Below are positions 10,494 to 22,200 of a stretch of DNA of 64,000 bases, piece after piece. The stretch comes from Oscheius sp. JU75. Its lineage: Eukaryota; Nematoda; Chromadorea; Rhabditida; Rhabditidae. The stretch covers positions 11,036,001 through 11,100,000 of the forward strand of contig JASJZC010000005.1 of NCBI GenBank assembly GCA_037178855.1. Direction: 5' to 3'. Numbering within the stretch: the first letter of the stretch is position 1; every line of letters begins with the position of its first letter. The position numbers and the translations under genes are program-made. The notes under the pieces are model-generated. The model was not told the DNA's origin. It saw only the letters and a list, made by a program, of their open reading frames with translations, and did not search any database.

Positions 10494-11791
10494 TTATTTG
10501 TATCCATACTTCTGGCTCGGGTTGTTCCCATAGCCTTCAGGGGATTTAGGATCACAGCCACCCTGTCCGAAGGGTGGGACTCTGACTGCAAAGTAATGGC
10601 GATGATCCCAAATGTACTTTTCGTTGCCTCCTATCGAAAAAGTCAGCTGGTCGGAGCAGTTCATGTCTTCATTTTTGGGCTGACCAGTGCAGACAGTGTA
10701 ATTTGAGCCCGGAAGCATGGAATTTGGGTACCTGAAATCTGGATCTCTGTCTCTGTCTCGTCTCTTACCAGACTTCAGTGCCGTGATGGTACGGTCTGTC
10801 GGTGACTGTCGGGTCACATTGTTCCGCTCCGTTTGCCAATCTAGCTACCATTTTGTTCTTTTTACATCCAGGAGAGTGAGGAACGATGTCCTGTCGGAAT
10901 ACTACGCGGAAACTAAAAAAACTTTTACCCTTCTTCAAAGAGTTCGAACCTATATGAGATCAGGTTATCAAAGTTCTGAGCAAATTGTGCTGATCCAACT
11001 CTAGGCTCTCCAAAAGTGATCAATCTGATGTTTGCTCCGGGAACCAAACCTTAAAAATTTGTCATTTCTCTCCTCATTCAATTTCAAACCCTGGCTCGCT
11101 GCCCTTGCCGCAGCCAATGCCGCCAAAGCGCCACCGAGTGAATGTCCGGTAAACGTCACTCCATAACCCTGAACGAGATTTTGTGTTCCCACTGTCAACA
11201 AAAAGGAGCCTTACCGCGTAACGAGGATCACGGATCACTGCCTGAACTGCCGGCCACAAAAGTTCGTGGCCGTTCTTGAAGTACTTGTTCACCTTAAGTT
11301 TTGAAAGGGTAGATGGATTGGATAGGAACTAACCAGGCCCATTCCATAGAAATCTAGACCGTTTTCCAGGGTCGACCAGCCTTCCAAGATTAGTTGACTC
11401 TAAAATTTTGGATGGTTTCCCTATGATCTCTCACATCGGTTTTGGTTCCCCTGAATACCACATAGAGGCGTCGAATAGACTCCGTGACCACTGAATACTG
11501 TCTCTGTTTCTCTGTTTCTCTGTACCTATATAGTTTTCACAAGGATTGTTCAACTGATCACAGTTCTTCATTGCCACATCTGAAATTGTAGCAGCATCTC
11601 CAGGCAAAGCCGCGCTAAAACAACCTGACTCACTGTCACATAAACTTATCCAACCTGACACAAGCATTCATTGCCGTGTTATTAGTGTCAGCATAGGCAC
11701 CGGCACTTAGCAACAACATCATCCTTGCCTCTGTCTCATTGTATTGAGAAACTTGTGTCCAGACGACTGGTAACAGGAAGAGGTACAACAT
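10494..11791 (-). CDS. Secreted class 3 (fungal-type) lipase
   Basis: The start MLYLFLLPVVWTQVS is a signal peptide. The order of motifs is that of Lipase_3 (PF01764): SAGAYADTNNTAMNAC near the N-terminus, RRLYVVFRGTKTD (oxyanion strand), the segment ending HELLWPAVQAVIRDPRY, GYGVTFTGHSLGGALAALAA (nucleophile Ser in GHSLGG, about 11110-11160), then WDHRHYFAVRV with the likely catalytic His near the C-terminus. Several short introns interrupt it, two filled with octamer-type repeats (about 10740 and 11490-11525). Likely an extracellular or gut triacylglycerol lipase; substrate not inferable. The stop is at 10494. Confidence 0.88.
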
Positions 11792-11967
11792 AGAGTTTGT
11801 GGCAAGAGGGAACTGAACTCTTTGGCAGGCTGTATTTACTCGTCCCGAAGTGAGGGCAAAAACCGGACCGTCAACTAGGTGGGGGAGGTCATGATGGTCA
11901 TGACTGACTTGGCACAGATGATGACATTTGGACTTTAACGGTAGTGAAACATTTCATTGCCGAGGAT

Positions 11968-14271
11968 TCAAAATTGTCGGAAATGCATGTCGTAAGTGAG
12001 AGTACCTTGCATCTTTCCAATGTTCTTGGCCGCCATCATAGCCATGACGCTGTTGATGACAAGGGAAGTTCTCTGGAAATAAGATTGAACAGAGAGATAG
12101 AGAGACAGTAAGACAGGGAGACATAGCGATAAGGTTAATTTTTCGAGGAAAAGAACAACCGGGCCGTGCTCAGCGTCCTCGACAGCCCTAGAAAACGCAA
12201 AACAAAAAAGTTGTCTTCTGCGGGGATCAGACCTACAAACCTCGGTGACATGCGAACTCCAAGTGAATGCGGTAACTTCTAGAGCATTTGGATCGATAGG
12301 CATTTGGATCGATACCCGATGCGGACAAAACTGTTTTCAGAAGTTTTCAAGGGTGCTAAACACGCTCCTGTTTGTCTCTAAAATTCTTTCCAAACCATAA
12401 AGTTTCCCATTGTTGCACATTTCCTTACTTAATGTAGATCTACGCTCACAATCAAAGAAAGAGAGACAGTGGTACCTTAATAGCGGCCAAAGTTCCCAGT
12501 ATCCTTGTCAGTCTTTGCAATCTTTCATTATTCAGCACTGTTGGAAACCGCTCAACAATCAACTCGTGCAGAATTCTCGTGTATCTAGAATTGGCCTGAC
12601 GAATGATCTCTCGACCTTCTTCAGAGATGTCAGGAGCTGAAAGTCTATTGAACAGCATCCTCTCAAAACCCACGAATCTGGAAAAGTATGAGCATCTTGA
12701 GAAGCATAACCTCATTTTCAGTGATTTTTAGTTCATTGAAGACCAGGATCACATGTTTTAGCATAAACTGAGAGACTTCATTGGCTAGAGAAGTACTGAA
12801 AACTGGTAATCCATTTTTCCGTTTGAACTTGCATTGGATTGTTTACATCTGAAGTAGACGGTTTGAAATGAAGACCATTCATGAACAAGAGGCCTTCTTT
12901 GATATCCAATTCGATCATTTTGTAGTGAATGGTCAACACACAAAGGTCGACCATATTGTAGCGACCGAGCTTGAGCTGAATGCTAACTATTAAAAGCCAG
13001 AACAAGACCTGACTCGGTCTTCTACATCCAATCTATGGACTTCTGGAGCTGCTGTCATGAAATCAGCAAGAACTGTTGTTGATCTGCAGTAATGAGAGAC
13101 CATGTAGCCGGTCATATCGTTGACTTGGTGGGCTTTGTCCCAGGAAATCTGAAGATCTCTGTCTCTCTATCTCTCTTTCTCTCTGCCTTTCTGTTTATGA
13201 AACTTACAGCAGTTCTCGGAGAACATTGTTGTGAATATAGAAGTACATCGGCCAAAGTCATACTGATGTCTACTTTTATGTCAGGAACACGTAGAGATGG
13301 TCCTTCGCTGCACAACCTGAAGCCTTTTGCTTCGACAAGACTGTTAGTGTTTACTTTTCAAGGGCAATCAGAATCTCTGAAAACCTTAAAGCTGGCTGTC
13401 TGGCGTCCAGTTCCTTCACATAGTGGAAGCCGAGGGATACTGGCTTTCCGATCTTTCTCTGGAACAGGTTTACGACTTTTTGATGATCAAAATACCGTAA
13501 TTGTTTGGAGCTCAACCCTGTTGAAGTAGCAAACTGCGGCTGTACCTTGCCTCCGGAATTTACCGACCTCGGTCGCTTCCATCTTCGACTCTTTACATTT
13601 CTGGAATCTGCAGGCTGCACATGCTTTTCTTGTTTCTGAATCAAACGCTTCGTGTCGTAATGTCGAACACTTACTGGCATTAATAATACATTTCTTCTCG
13701 AAGTAGCAGGTGAACGGCTTGCCGCGGAGCAGAGCACGAGTGAAAAAGACACGGCAGCCTCTAAAGAGCGAGGGTTCAAAGACAGACAGAAAGTAAAATA
13801 ATAGTCTTTTAACCCCAAAGTTGTTCATTTGTAGTACCCTCGTCGATGTGCTGGCGCCAAACAATGATGATGACCACTAGGCCAATGGCTACTCTCGTCT
13901 CTGCCGTACCGGCTCGGCGCGCCGGATAAAATAATACCCTAAAAATGGGGCAACTTCGACTTTACGTCCATATGTTGAGGTAATCGTAAGATCCGACCTT
14001 GTGAAAGTAAAAGTTGGATAATTCAATTTTGGAAAGCTTTCCTTTGAAGAGAACAATGTGAGCTCTTTATGTAATCTTTGACAGTCTGTAAGAGAACTTC
14101 AGGCAAGTGTCGATCCGTATTTTTACACCTGTGTCCATTCTCGGAGCTCCACCAGTCATAGTAACAGAAGGAGACTTACTGGCAGGAATAAGCATTGTAG
14201 TGAAAGGTAGCACCAGAACTACCGCAGATGTGACAGAAGCCGTCGTACCATTGGGATGAAATTGAACTCAT
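11968..14271 (-). CDS. Nuclear hormone receptor (nhr family)
   Basis: Exon 1 (14271 to about 14180) gives MSSISSQWYDGFCHICGSSG and HYNAYSC, the first half of a C4 zinc finger. It splices to GCRVFFTRALLRGKPFTCYF, then to ACAACRFQKCKE (13,760-13,590), completing the two-finger DNA-binding domain with P-box CQGCRVFF. Downstream exons supply ligand-binding-domain helices, including ISEEGREIIRQANSRY with LTRILGTLAAIK (12,715-12,480). The end is MQGTLTYDMHFRQF at 11968. Nematodes carry a large expansion of such HNF4-derived receptors. Ligand and targets cannot be read from sequence. A SINE copy lies in the intron that separates the two halves of the first zinc finger. ATG 14271 follows CAG. Confidence 0.85.
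12195..12310 (-). repeat. Small tRNA-like repeat in nhr intron
   Basis: The minus strand has an A-box-like TGCTCTAGAAGTTACCGC and a B-box-like GTAGGTCTGATCCCCGC about 45 bp later, followed by a T-run. It resembles the tRNA-derived head of the SINE family but is diverged. It could be an independent tRNA pseudogene. Confidence 0.4.
13868..14045 (-). repeat. SINE-like element copy 3 inside the nhr zinc-finger intron
   Basis: Contains CACTAGGCCAATGGCTAC, GGCGCGCCGGATAAAATAA and GACTTTACGTCCATATG...GAGGTAATCGTAAG, matching copies 1 and 4. The head on its left side (CCAGCACATCGACGAGGGT, minus strand) aligns with copy 1's CCAGCACGCCGGCGAGGGT, so it may extend to about 13,820. Confidence 0.6.
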
Positions 14272-14502
14272 CTGTACTGGAAATAGGACGTGGATCGTAA
14301 ATCCGGGAGTCAAGCCAGGTTTTATATAAAGCCTCATATCCTCCTCGTGTACAATGTTCGAGGATTTCTACACAATGGCGACGTACAAGAACTGGAGATT
14401 AATCCAAGAGAATCAACAATGAAAATAACCAGATTATCCCAATTTACGACAGAGATCTACGTGATTTATTATAGAAAGAAAGTACAGGAACTACATTTCT
14501 AA

Positions 14503-17500
14503 TCAGGGTACACACCCGTCTTCAATGACGAATGTTGGATTCGTAGAAAAGTAGACATTCAGCTTCGAGCCTCCAATTGAAGAAGAGTTCTCGGCGTGAG
14601 CATTGGCACACATGATTCCCGGGTTTTTGGGGTACTGTAACTGATTTGAAGGAAACAGAGAGACAGAGTGATAGAAAGATAGAAAGACAGAGACGGAGAA
14701 TTTGTATGACTCACCCCACATCGATCCGGAGTCGTACACGTTATTTTCTCAATTTCTCCACGGAAAACGAATTTCCTGGCCAACTCGTAGTAGCATTTCT
14801 CGATGATCTCGTAGTAGAAAAATTTTTGCGGAAGTTGCATCCAGATTTTGGAGACATCCGGCTTCTTTTTCATTCTAAGAACATGGCGTATGGTCTTCTT
14901 TTTATCGGGGGCAAACCTGTCAAAGTCGTCTTGGATATCTTGTGTGACCTCGACGGGCAACAGTGCCCGTTGTCGTAGATTGTTGTAGTAGGGTGTCGAT
15001 TGAAAGTGGTAACTCGAAGATCCTTTTTCCTGAAATATGGTTATCTATTTTAAATTGTCCGCGCGCCTCTGTCTATCTGAAGCCGTCCCTGCGTAGCCGA
15101 CCGCTTTCCTGCGTTTATGCCCCTCTATTGCAAGTGTATTGCTAAGAAGCGCCGTCGCCGCCAGTACGCGTGCCACATGCGTCTCGGGTTCGATTCCGCG
15201 CCGTAGGAAATTTTCCCGTTTGATCGGTTTGCGATATCAGTTAAGTGTCATTTTGTAGAGTTTGACGAGCTGAGTAAAAACGTCAAATGATAAAAGATAA
15301 AAGCAGAAAATTGTTGATTGTGGCCAGACTGACAGCTTAGAAGTGTACAAACTTCTACCGGGTTGAGGGCAGTAAGTGTCATTTTGTTGGTCACCGTTTG
15401 AGTCAGTGTTAGACCAAAAACTGGTATGCTACTCACAGTTGCCACTCGAACGGTATGTCTATTGTCGGAAAGATTCTCTGTCTTTAGCAAACATTTTACT
15501 GAGGAATGGGCAAGTTAGGCACCCGAAGAGGCGTAGAAGATAGTCTACCTTCGGGGCGGTAGACTAGCTTGTTGATGATATGGTAACCACGTAAATTTGG
15601 AGGGTAGGGGAGTGGATTCAACGATTAAGAGAGACGTGGGTTTGAATGAATGAGAAGTATGTTCAAAGGATGGGAAGGACTTTCAAATAACGAAAGGCAA
15701 GTAGGATAGGAAGTTTTTTGAGGGATGAGAAGTGGGTCACGCACAGACCCACAATGAACTTGATGTCTTACCTTGTGTAGTCTTTTCATATGAGTCATCA
15801 TGTTCTGGTCGATAGGAACCTCATATCTGAAACAAACCGTCAATACCAAATCTTCGGTAGCCCTACTTCGAATACCCTTCAGATACCTTCATCGGCCAGT
15901 GTAGCCAAGTATGATTCAGGAACTTTGGTCTGGCCACAGTTTTCCCAACTTCGTCCTTCGGCGTCTCTTTCTGATATGCCAAGGAAGAAGCCAAGTGTCT
16001 TAGAGAGAATCTTTCCGGCTCGAAATCTGAAAAATTGTCCTCTTACAGTAGCCAACATAATTACATGTCTTCAAATGAGCATTTCGCTTGAGGTAGAAGA
16101 TATAAGCAGTCATCTGCTGATTGCTAAAGAAGTGTTCAAACTCCTCCTTGTAATTTCCCGCCAATTGTGGAATGACTATTTCGTCCTGGTCGAAAAAGGC
16201 TATAAAATCCGCGGATTCCTTGTATTGGAGGAGACAGTCGGTCTGGGCTGCCTCCTGAGCCCGGAAACTTATGTCATTGTTTGGATTGAAGTCGTTGTGA
16301 TTGGATTGGGCCATTCGTAACCACGGCTCCATTTTTAGATAGTCCTGAAATTCCCATTTTCCCGTGGGAAGGTATACCTACCTCTTTCTCGTACTCTACC
16401 ATCAGCTTTAGCAATGGATCTATCATTGAACGGACGTAGACATGCAGAAAACTACCGTATCTGAAAGGGAAAAGAGATCAGATACTTTTGCAGGACCCAT
16501 TTTTTGGCAATGTGTACTTGGAAAAGAAGGTACTGCCATTGTTCATTGACCATCAGTGGAGAGATGCACATAACTACGTCTCTTCTCTTGTAGGACACTG
16601 TTTTAAAGGGGATCTGAAAGCAGTACGGTCAATAAAAGTTTTCAGTATTACTGTGATAGACTGATAGGCTGACAGGACAATGGAAAGATGACATGGTGTG
16701 AGGACCAGAGAAAACAGTAACTGTGTGAGTTGCAGACTGACAGAGTCCTGGTCTAGAATTTCGGATGATAAATTTGGGTGTTTAGGATGCACCAAGTTGC
16801 CAGAGTGACAGGAATAAAGAAAAGGAACATGAAGACAGACACGAACTAATGACAACAGGGATGGTTTCAAGGAGAAGATGACAAGCCAGGCAAGTTGACA
16901 GAGACATATATTGATCGCCTAGTAAACGATCGGATTTGTAGTTTCTTGGTATATTAGGCATGAGGAATGTTTGTACAAGTTTCTTACTCTTGGGTACTCT
17001 AAGTGTGTGGGAAATACCTTTTTTTACACTTTTTCGGATCAGATCCATACCCAAGAGTAAGAAATTAGTAGAAATAGGTTCCCCATTCTTAATATACCAA
17101 GAAAACACGATATCCAATCATTTACAAGCCATTTTCATGATTTTGGATGCCGCAGTATGCTTTCGCCCACCTCTGGGAGAAAGTTAACCCGCCCAATAGT
17201 GATATTGAGCTATGTATAAGGATATGTGAAGTATCAGGGCGAAGATACGTTGAAGCTGCAAGAGAAGAACAAGGTGAGAGAGACAGTGTTTCGCTACTTA
17301 CTACTACTGTCCTGGTAGCCAATTCTCCGTCAAACTGTCTTTGCTACTGCCGGTGAAAACAAAACTGTACGACAGGAATTTGCCAAATATACATGAGAAT
17401 CAAAATACATACAGGGAACCCATAACTACACTAACCTGATGAAAATGCTCATCTCCCAATGCGATACTCAGTCCATTCATATTTGGAACCATTTGCATAG

Positions 17501-18032
17501 TGAGAAAGTATGCGTCTAGAACACAGCTCCTTTCCCATTCTGGTGAAATTCTATTCTTCTGTCATCAACCTCTGTAATCTCCTACTTTTCTGATGCACCA
17601 CTCCTGATTACAGCTTCCTTATTGTTAATCCCCATTAACTTTACTTCTGGATGACTCCACTCGAATCTGTCCCACGCGACGAAGACAAGAGCCACGGCAT
17701 TTTCTCCTAAACTGAAAAATGAGGATAAAATCGGGCTAGGATCTTCGGGAGCTGGGTATATATCATGATCTTGTCGTTGATTCACTGTCTCAAACGGGGA
17801 AGGTCAAGAAAGTCGAAGTTACCTTTCGGATTTCGGGTAATAGTAAGCGGAAATAAGCCAGAAGTCGTCTGTGGTCTGCGGAGCGTACCAACCGCAATTT
17901 TTAAGAAGTCGGTGTCTGGAGAAAGTGACAGAAAAAGGCCTGAACTTACAATACGAGGCCCCAAAAAATCACAATTAGGAGTATAAAAAATGCTTTAAGA
18001 AGCCGCTGGGGACGGAAACATGTTGTAGACAT
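14503..18032 (-). CDS. GT92-family glycosyltransferase, type II membrane (paralogue 1)
   Basis: Exon 1 starts MSTTCFRPQRLLK followed by the signal anchor AFFILLIVIFWGLVL, a Golgi type II topology. Downstream exons match GT92 (DUF23): SLGENAVALVFVAWDRFEWS (about 17,720-17,650), AQTDCLLQYKESADFIAFFD followed by QDEIVIP (about 16,250-16,170; the DQD is the probable metal-binding motif), KTVARPKFLNHTWLHWP (about 15,940), RYEVPIDQNMMTHMKRLH (15,830-15,775) and CTTPDRCG with the C-terminal FVIEDGCVP at 14503. GT92 enzymes add galactose to glycans in nematodes (GALT-1 type); exact acceptor unknown. One intron carries a 163-bp MITE and another a tRNA-like repeat. A paralogue lies at 27,025-30,029 beyond mel-28. 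Start chosen because it directly precedes the anchor; internal exon edges are approximate. Confidence 0.82.
15135..15235 (+). repeat. tRNA-like sequence (SINE or tRNA pseudogene)
   Basis: Contains a near-perfect B box, GGGTTCGATTCCGCGCC (about 15,186-15,202), preceded by GC-rich tRNA-like DNA, inside the long 740-bp intron of the first GT92 gene. I cannot fold a full cloverleaf, so I call it tRNA-derived rather than a tRNA gene. Confidence 0.4.
16942..17104. mobile_element. MITE-like inverted repeat in GT92 intron
   Basis: Ends are TTTCTTGGTATATT and its reverse complement AATATACCAAGAAA. Inner arms match imperfectly, and both arms contain TTTCTTACTCTTGGGTA or its complement. The arms are about 55 nt with a central loop of about 50 nt and no coding capacity. 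Non-autonomous DNA element. Confidence 0.65.
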
Positions 18033-19276
18033 CAGCCGGCGGTATGTGTCGACCTTTCTCCACGCCTGTCAAGACATTAAGATGAGCAGCCACGATAACC
18101 CGATATACGTGCACGATAACCAATGGTTTTTTTTAATGTTTCGGAGGGAAGGATGGCAATTTTTGATTGGATAAGGGCTTTTTTTCGAGTGTTGAAGATA
18201 ACGAAACAGCTACAGAGAGACTTTTTTGGTCTGAAATCATAGGTCTGTTAAATTCATAAACATGGCGACCAATTTTTCAACCAATTTAGGCAATTTTCCG
18301 CCCACCGATGGAGATCTCCCGACGACGGGAAGTTCACTTTTTCCTATCAAGAAGGAACATCTCGGTCTCTGTCCATGCTTGAACGATTCAGGCTATAATT
18401 GTAATTGTGAATTGAAGCGTAACTAACGACAGATATTGTCAGAGAATCCTGGAGTACAGTTCCTGATGCAGAAATAGGACAAAGATTAGCTAGATTTCAA
18501 TAACAGTCACGCTAAACTGTAAACCTGAAACTGTGGGTTTTAGAGCTTGTCCACTTGGACACAACCGTAGCAACTCAGCTCTCTTTCAGACTCTTGAACT
18601 GTTTGTCTCTTTTCTACTGAGCTAGTCAAATCCTGCCAATGATAACACTTGGCAGTACAGGCTCCCGTATAGTGTTTGACATGTGGGACTAAGAGATATC
18701 AGATGACAATTGTAAAGACAGGTTCTTTGGCTTCTACCTATGCAATTAGTTCGCTGACCAAAGAAAAGACAGAGCCATGCCCGCTGTTTACACGTAACTG
18801 TGCGCTAGTTACTAATCTGGCATAGTTCGAATTCGAAGTGTCAACATTAGTACTTCTGTGTTATGTTTTTTGATATTGCTGTTTTGCCACTCTTTTCATG
18901 GGAAAACTAATTCGCAATATAAAGAATGACCTAAAGTATGGCGTGAAACAGAACGAGTTCGATAGAGTGACAATAGGGCGCTTCTCTGGTTTGAGCGGGA
19001 AAACAATCTTCATACTTAGACGTCGCGTTTTTAAATACCACTTTAGACATGACTTTGAGGCTAATTTCTTTTTTTTAAGTTTTATACATTGAAAATCTTC
19101 GAGGTTCTGCCGCTTTAGCTGTCTAGCCTACGAGCAACAACATCAGTCATAGTAGCTGACCTATCATTTTTGTGATTAGGATGCACGTTTTTCGCAGTAT
19201 CGATTTTTCTTTCTTTGAATCTTGTTTTGATCTTTATTATTTCTGTTCCTCTCCTCTGACTCGCAACTTTTTAGCC
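18033..19276. other. Divergent intergenic region between GT92 and mel-28
   Basis: About 1.2 kb between two divergent starts (18032 minus, 19277 plus). No exon-like frame with splice signals is visible. AT-rich stretches and a few T-runs only. Presumed to hold both promoters. Confidence 0.4.
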
Positions 19277-22200
19277 ATGTTAGCCGCTGCACAGGCTAAC
19301 ATTCCTCCTGAACTGAGGCAACGCTTGGAAGTTGTGGCCGGTTCTGTCAAACCGTTAGGCTTGACCGGTTTTGGAAAGGATAACAAACCGACCGTAAAGT
19401 TTCTGACTTTTCCTTCAGGTATGGGTTAAAATTAATTTTGTTCAGTAATTTTTCAAGGCTTGGCAACGGATTATCAGGTCGTGTTCTGTGGAAATGTACT
19501 CACAGTCAATAGAGTTCGTCGTCGGGCCACTGTCTATAGCTATAGGCTGCCAGTAGGGGTTGAAATCGTCGCTGTTGAGTATCTTCAGACCCTTGGTGAG
19601 TCTCTGTCCTGTCTCTGGCTGTCTCTCTGTCTCCCTTTCTAGTAATCTTTTTCAGCCAGTAAATTCGGCCTCGCCGTTCTCTACAACGATGGAGATCAAG
19701 CCTTTCTGGCTCGTCTAGTTCACAACGGAGACAAACTGAAATCTGTCCACGAGACAGTCATCCCGTATCCTGTAAGTCACGGCTTCTCATAGAAAAATCA
19801 TACATTTAGGGCTCCTGCTTGAAAGTAGTAATCGACGATGTCGACATAGTACAAACTGCCGCCTCTCTGAATGAGAGAATGCGACAATGGTGTAACATTG
19901 TCGTGGTGGGAACCCAGTTTGGCCATGCCTACGTTTTCTACCTTCCGGAGAACCCTGATTGGACACCCGAAACCCAGCCGGAGGCTAGGAAACTGACTGA
20001 TGCACTATGTTTGTCCTTTTTCTTTGGTCTAACTTTCTCGTTTTCAGTCTCCTTCCATCGCGGCAAAAAGTTCCTCTATCGTGTTGAGGGACGACACGAC
20101 GTTGTCAAAGAGCCCTCAGAGGTTCGGGTCACCTCCATTGCATACATTCCCCGCTCCTGCGATCTTCTCCTAGGGCTTTCGTTCGGTGGAATTGTACAAG
20201 TCGGCTTCACACCGACGGGGGACATGTAAGAATTTCGTTCTTTTCAGAGACAGGATTTGAACTTTTTCAATTCCATAGAGCAAGTTTTTAGAGCTGCCAA
20301 CGTCTTCCAATGCTCCTCCCCGGTCTGTCACCTCGTTCCCATGCTGCCACATGACGATCCAAATATGAACGTCTGGTTTTGGGCCTTCCATGGAGAACGA
20401 GGAAAGACAGTCGTGATGGTCCTCTACGAGGGATCCTATCGTGTCGTAGGACAAGAGAACGTACCCACAAGGGATCGGGAGTTCCGGAAGGCTATGTTCT
20501 ACCCTAGAATGGCTGATCAGTTGGCTGGAAAGGGAACGACGGCGGAGTGGATCTGTGCCCATACTTTGGCGAGGGAGAGGAAGCTGGATGACTTGACAAG
20601 GATTGGAGATACTGCAGGACCGAACTCTACTCTGAATGGTGCGTCCAGAGAGGCAGAGATGCCGAAAACTCCTCTACAATTTACCACGCTTTTCACTAGT
20701 AATTTTTAGACTTCTAAAGCTGCTTTCGGGTGGAAAGTTGGCGAAAGAACGTCAGAACAATAGTTAGCGCCTTCAGAAGCACCATTAGAGGTAAAAACAA
20801 AAATAGCCTCCGAATTATAGGGTTTCCCGCAAACTCCTAGCTTTTAGTAATCATTATCTCCGCCTCTGTGAAAACAGCAGTCGGGCAACTTTTGAATAGA
20901 GCAGCGAGAATTGTATCTGTGAGTGGGGTTTGATAGTGACAAAGAAAGAAAAAGGAGAGTGTCTTTTCATGACTGTCCCTCCTGCTACCTTAGTGAGACA
21001 GAGTGGCATTAAGAATCTTTTCAGACACCGACCTCGACGTTTCTCAAATCTTTTTTTCTTATATTGATGCAAGGGGCATTACGAAGTTCGGTATCTTCGA
21101 TCTCAACACCTACTACTATAAACGCCTCAATGAACGTCCAATTCCTGACAGTACCCCGGCCAAGCAATGCCCCTATCTCATCGATGTAGCCCTGGAGTCT
21201 ACGGAAACTGCCAAATCTTTGGAAAACATTACGGTAACTGTTCCTCTAATCCTTAAAATAGTTTATAGGACATCATGGTCGACTGCTCCTACATTACACG
21301 CTTCCAGTTCTTGGCGGACGATCCCGAGCAGCAGATTTATGCTTCTGGACTTAATGTAAACCCACATTTTTTTTTTGCATAACCTTCGCAAATCAGTTGA
21401 ACAGAATCTACGTCGGTTCTTTCACTGCTAGCACAACTTTCCAGCTCCGTAGTCTGCCATCCCAGGTGTTGGATAATATCTACGAAAATCTCAATTCTTA
21501 TACAAGAAACTGGAGAGATGCAGCCCAGGGACTACTGGCCGTTGGACTGATGCCATTGCCACTGGAAGTCAGTGCTTCAGTTCAGGTATCTCATTTTCTT
21601 AGAAATAGTGACAAATAGACAGAGAGACAGAGAGACACAGTGGCACAGAATTTCAGAGACAGGGATACAGAGACAGAGATTATGAAGACGCAAAACTTAG
21701 GGAGGAAGTGCCTCGAATCTCCTTTACGGTGTCACCAGCTACGAGATGGTCATGACAGCTGCCATTCTCTATGGCTACACCGATTCTGTTGTCGACTTGA
21801 TCAAAGAAACCAAAGACGCCAACTGGTCGTCTGTCAGGAACAAAAGTGAATGGATGTGGTTAGAGATACAGAGAGCTAGGAACAAGGTTGATATACTGAG
21901 TGAGTACCTTCTTCTTTCCGGAGTTTGTTCTCTTGTTCAGACGATGTACTGTTCTCTGAAGCTGCTAAAGAACTGTCTGTTGATCAGAAACGTCAGCTTC
22001 GTCAACTGAACGCTGTGCTGAGCTCCGCTAAACGAATCTATCGAGCCATACAGGAGAAATATATTGAGTGGGAAAAAGCGGACATTGTTCCAAGTAAGTC
22101 TTTCTGTCTCTATCTCTGTCTAAACATTTCCTTTCAGGGGTTTTGGTCCTCGAGATCGAAAGCCAACTTGCCGCTGTCAACAACGTTTCCGACTTTTCCA

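Noticed and set aside
13815-13870. Apparent first zinc-finger piece (GAPAHRRGYYK) on the minus strand
   Set aside because: It aligns with the SINE head (CCAGCAC..CG.CGAGGGT) and hits a stop. The true finger half is at 14,180-14,271 with CHICGSSG...HYNAYSC.
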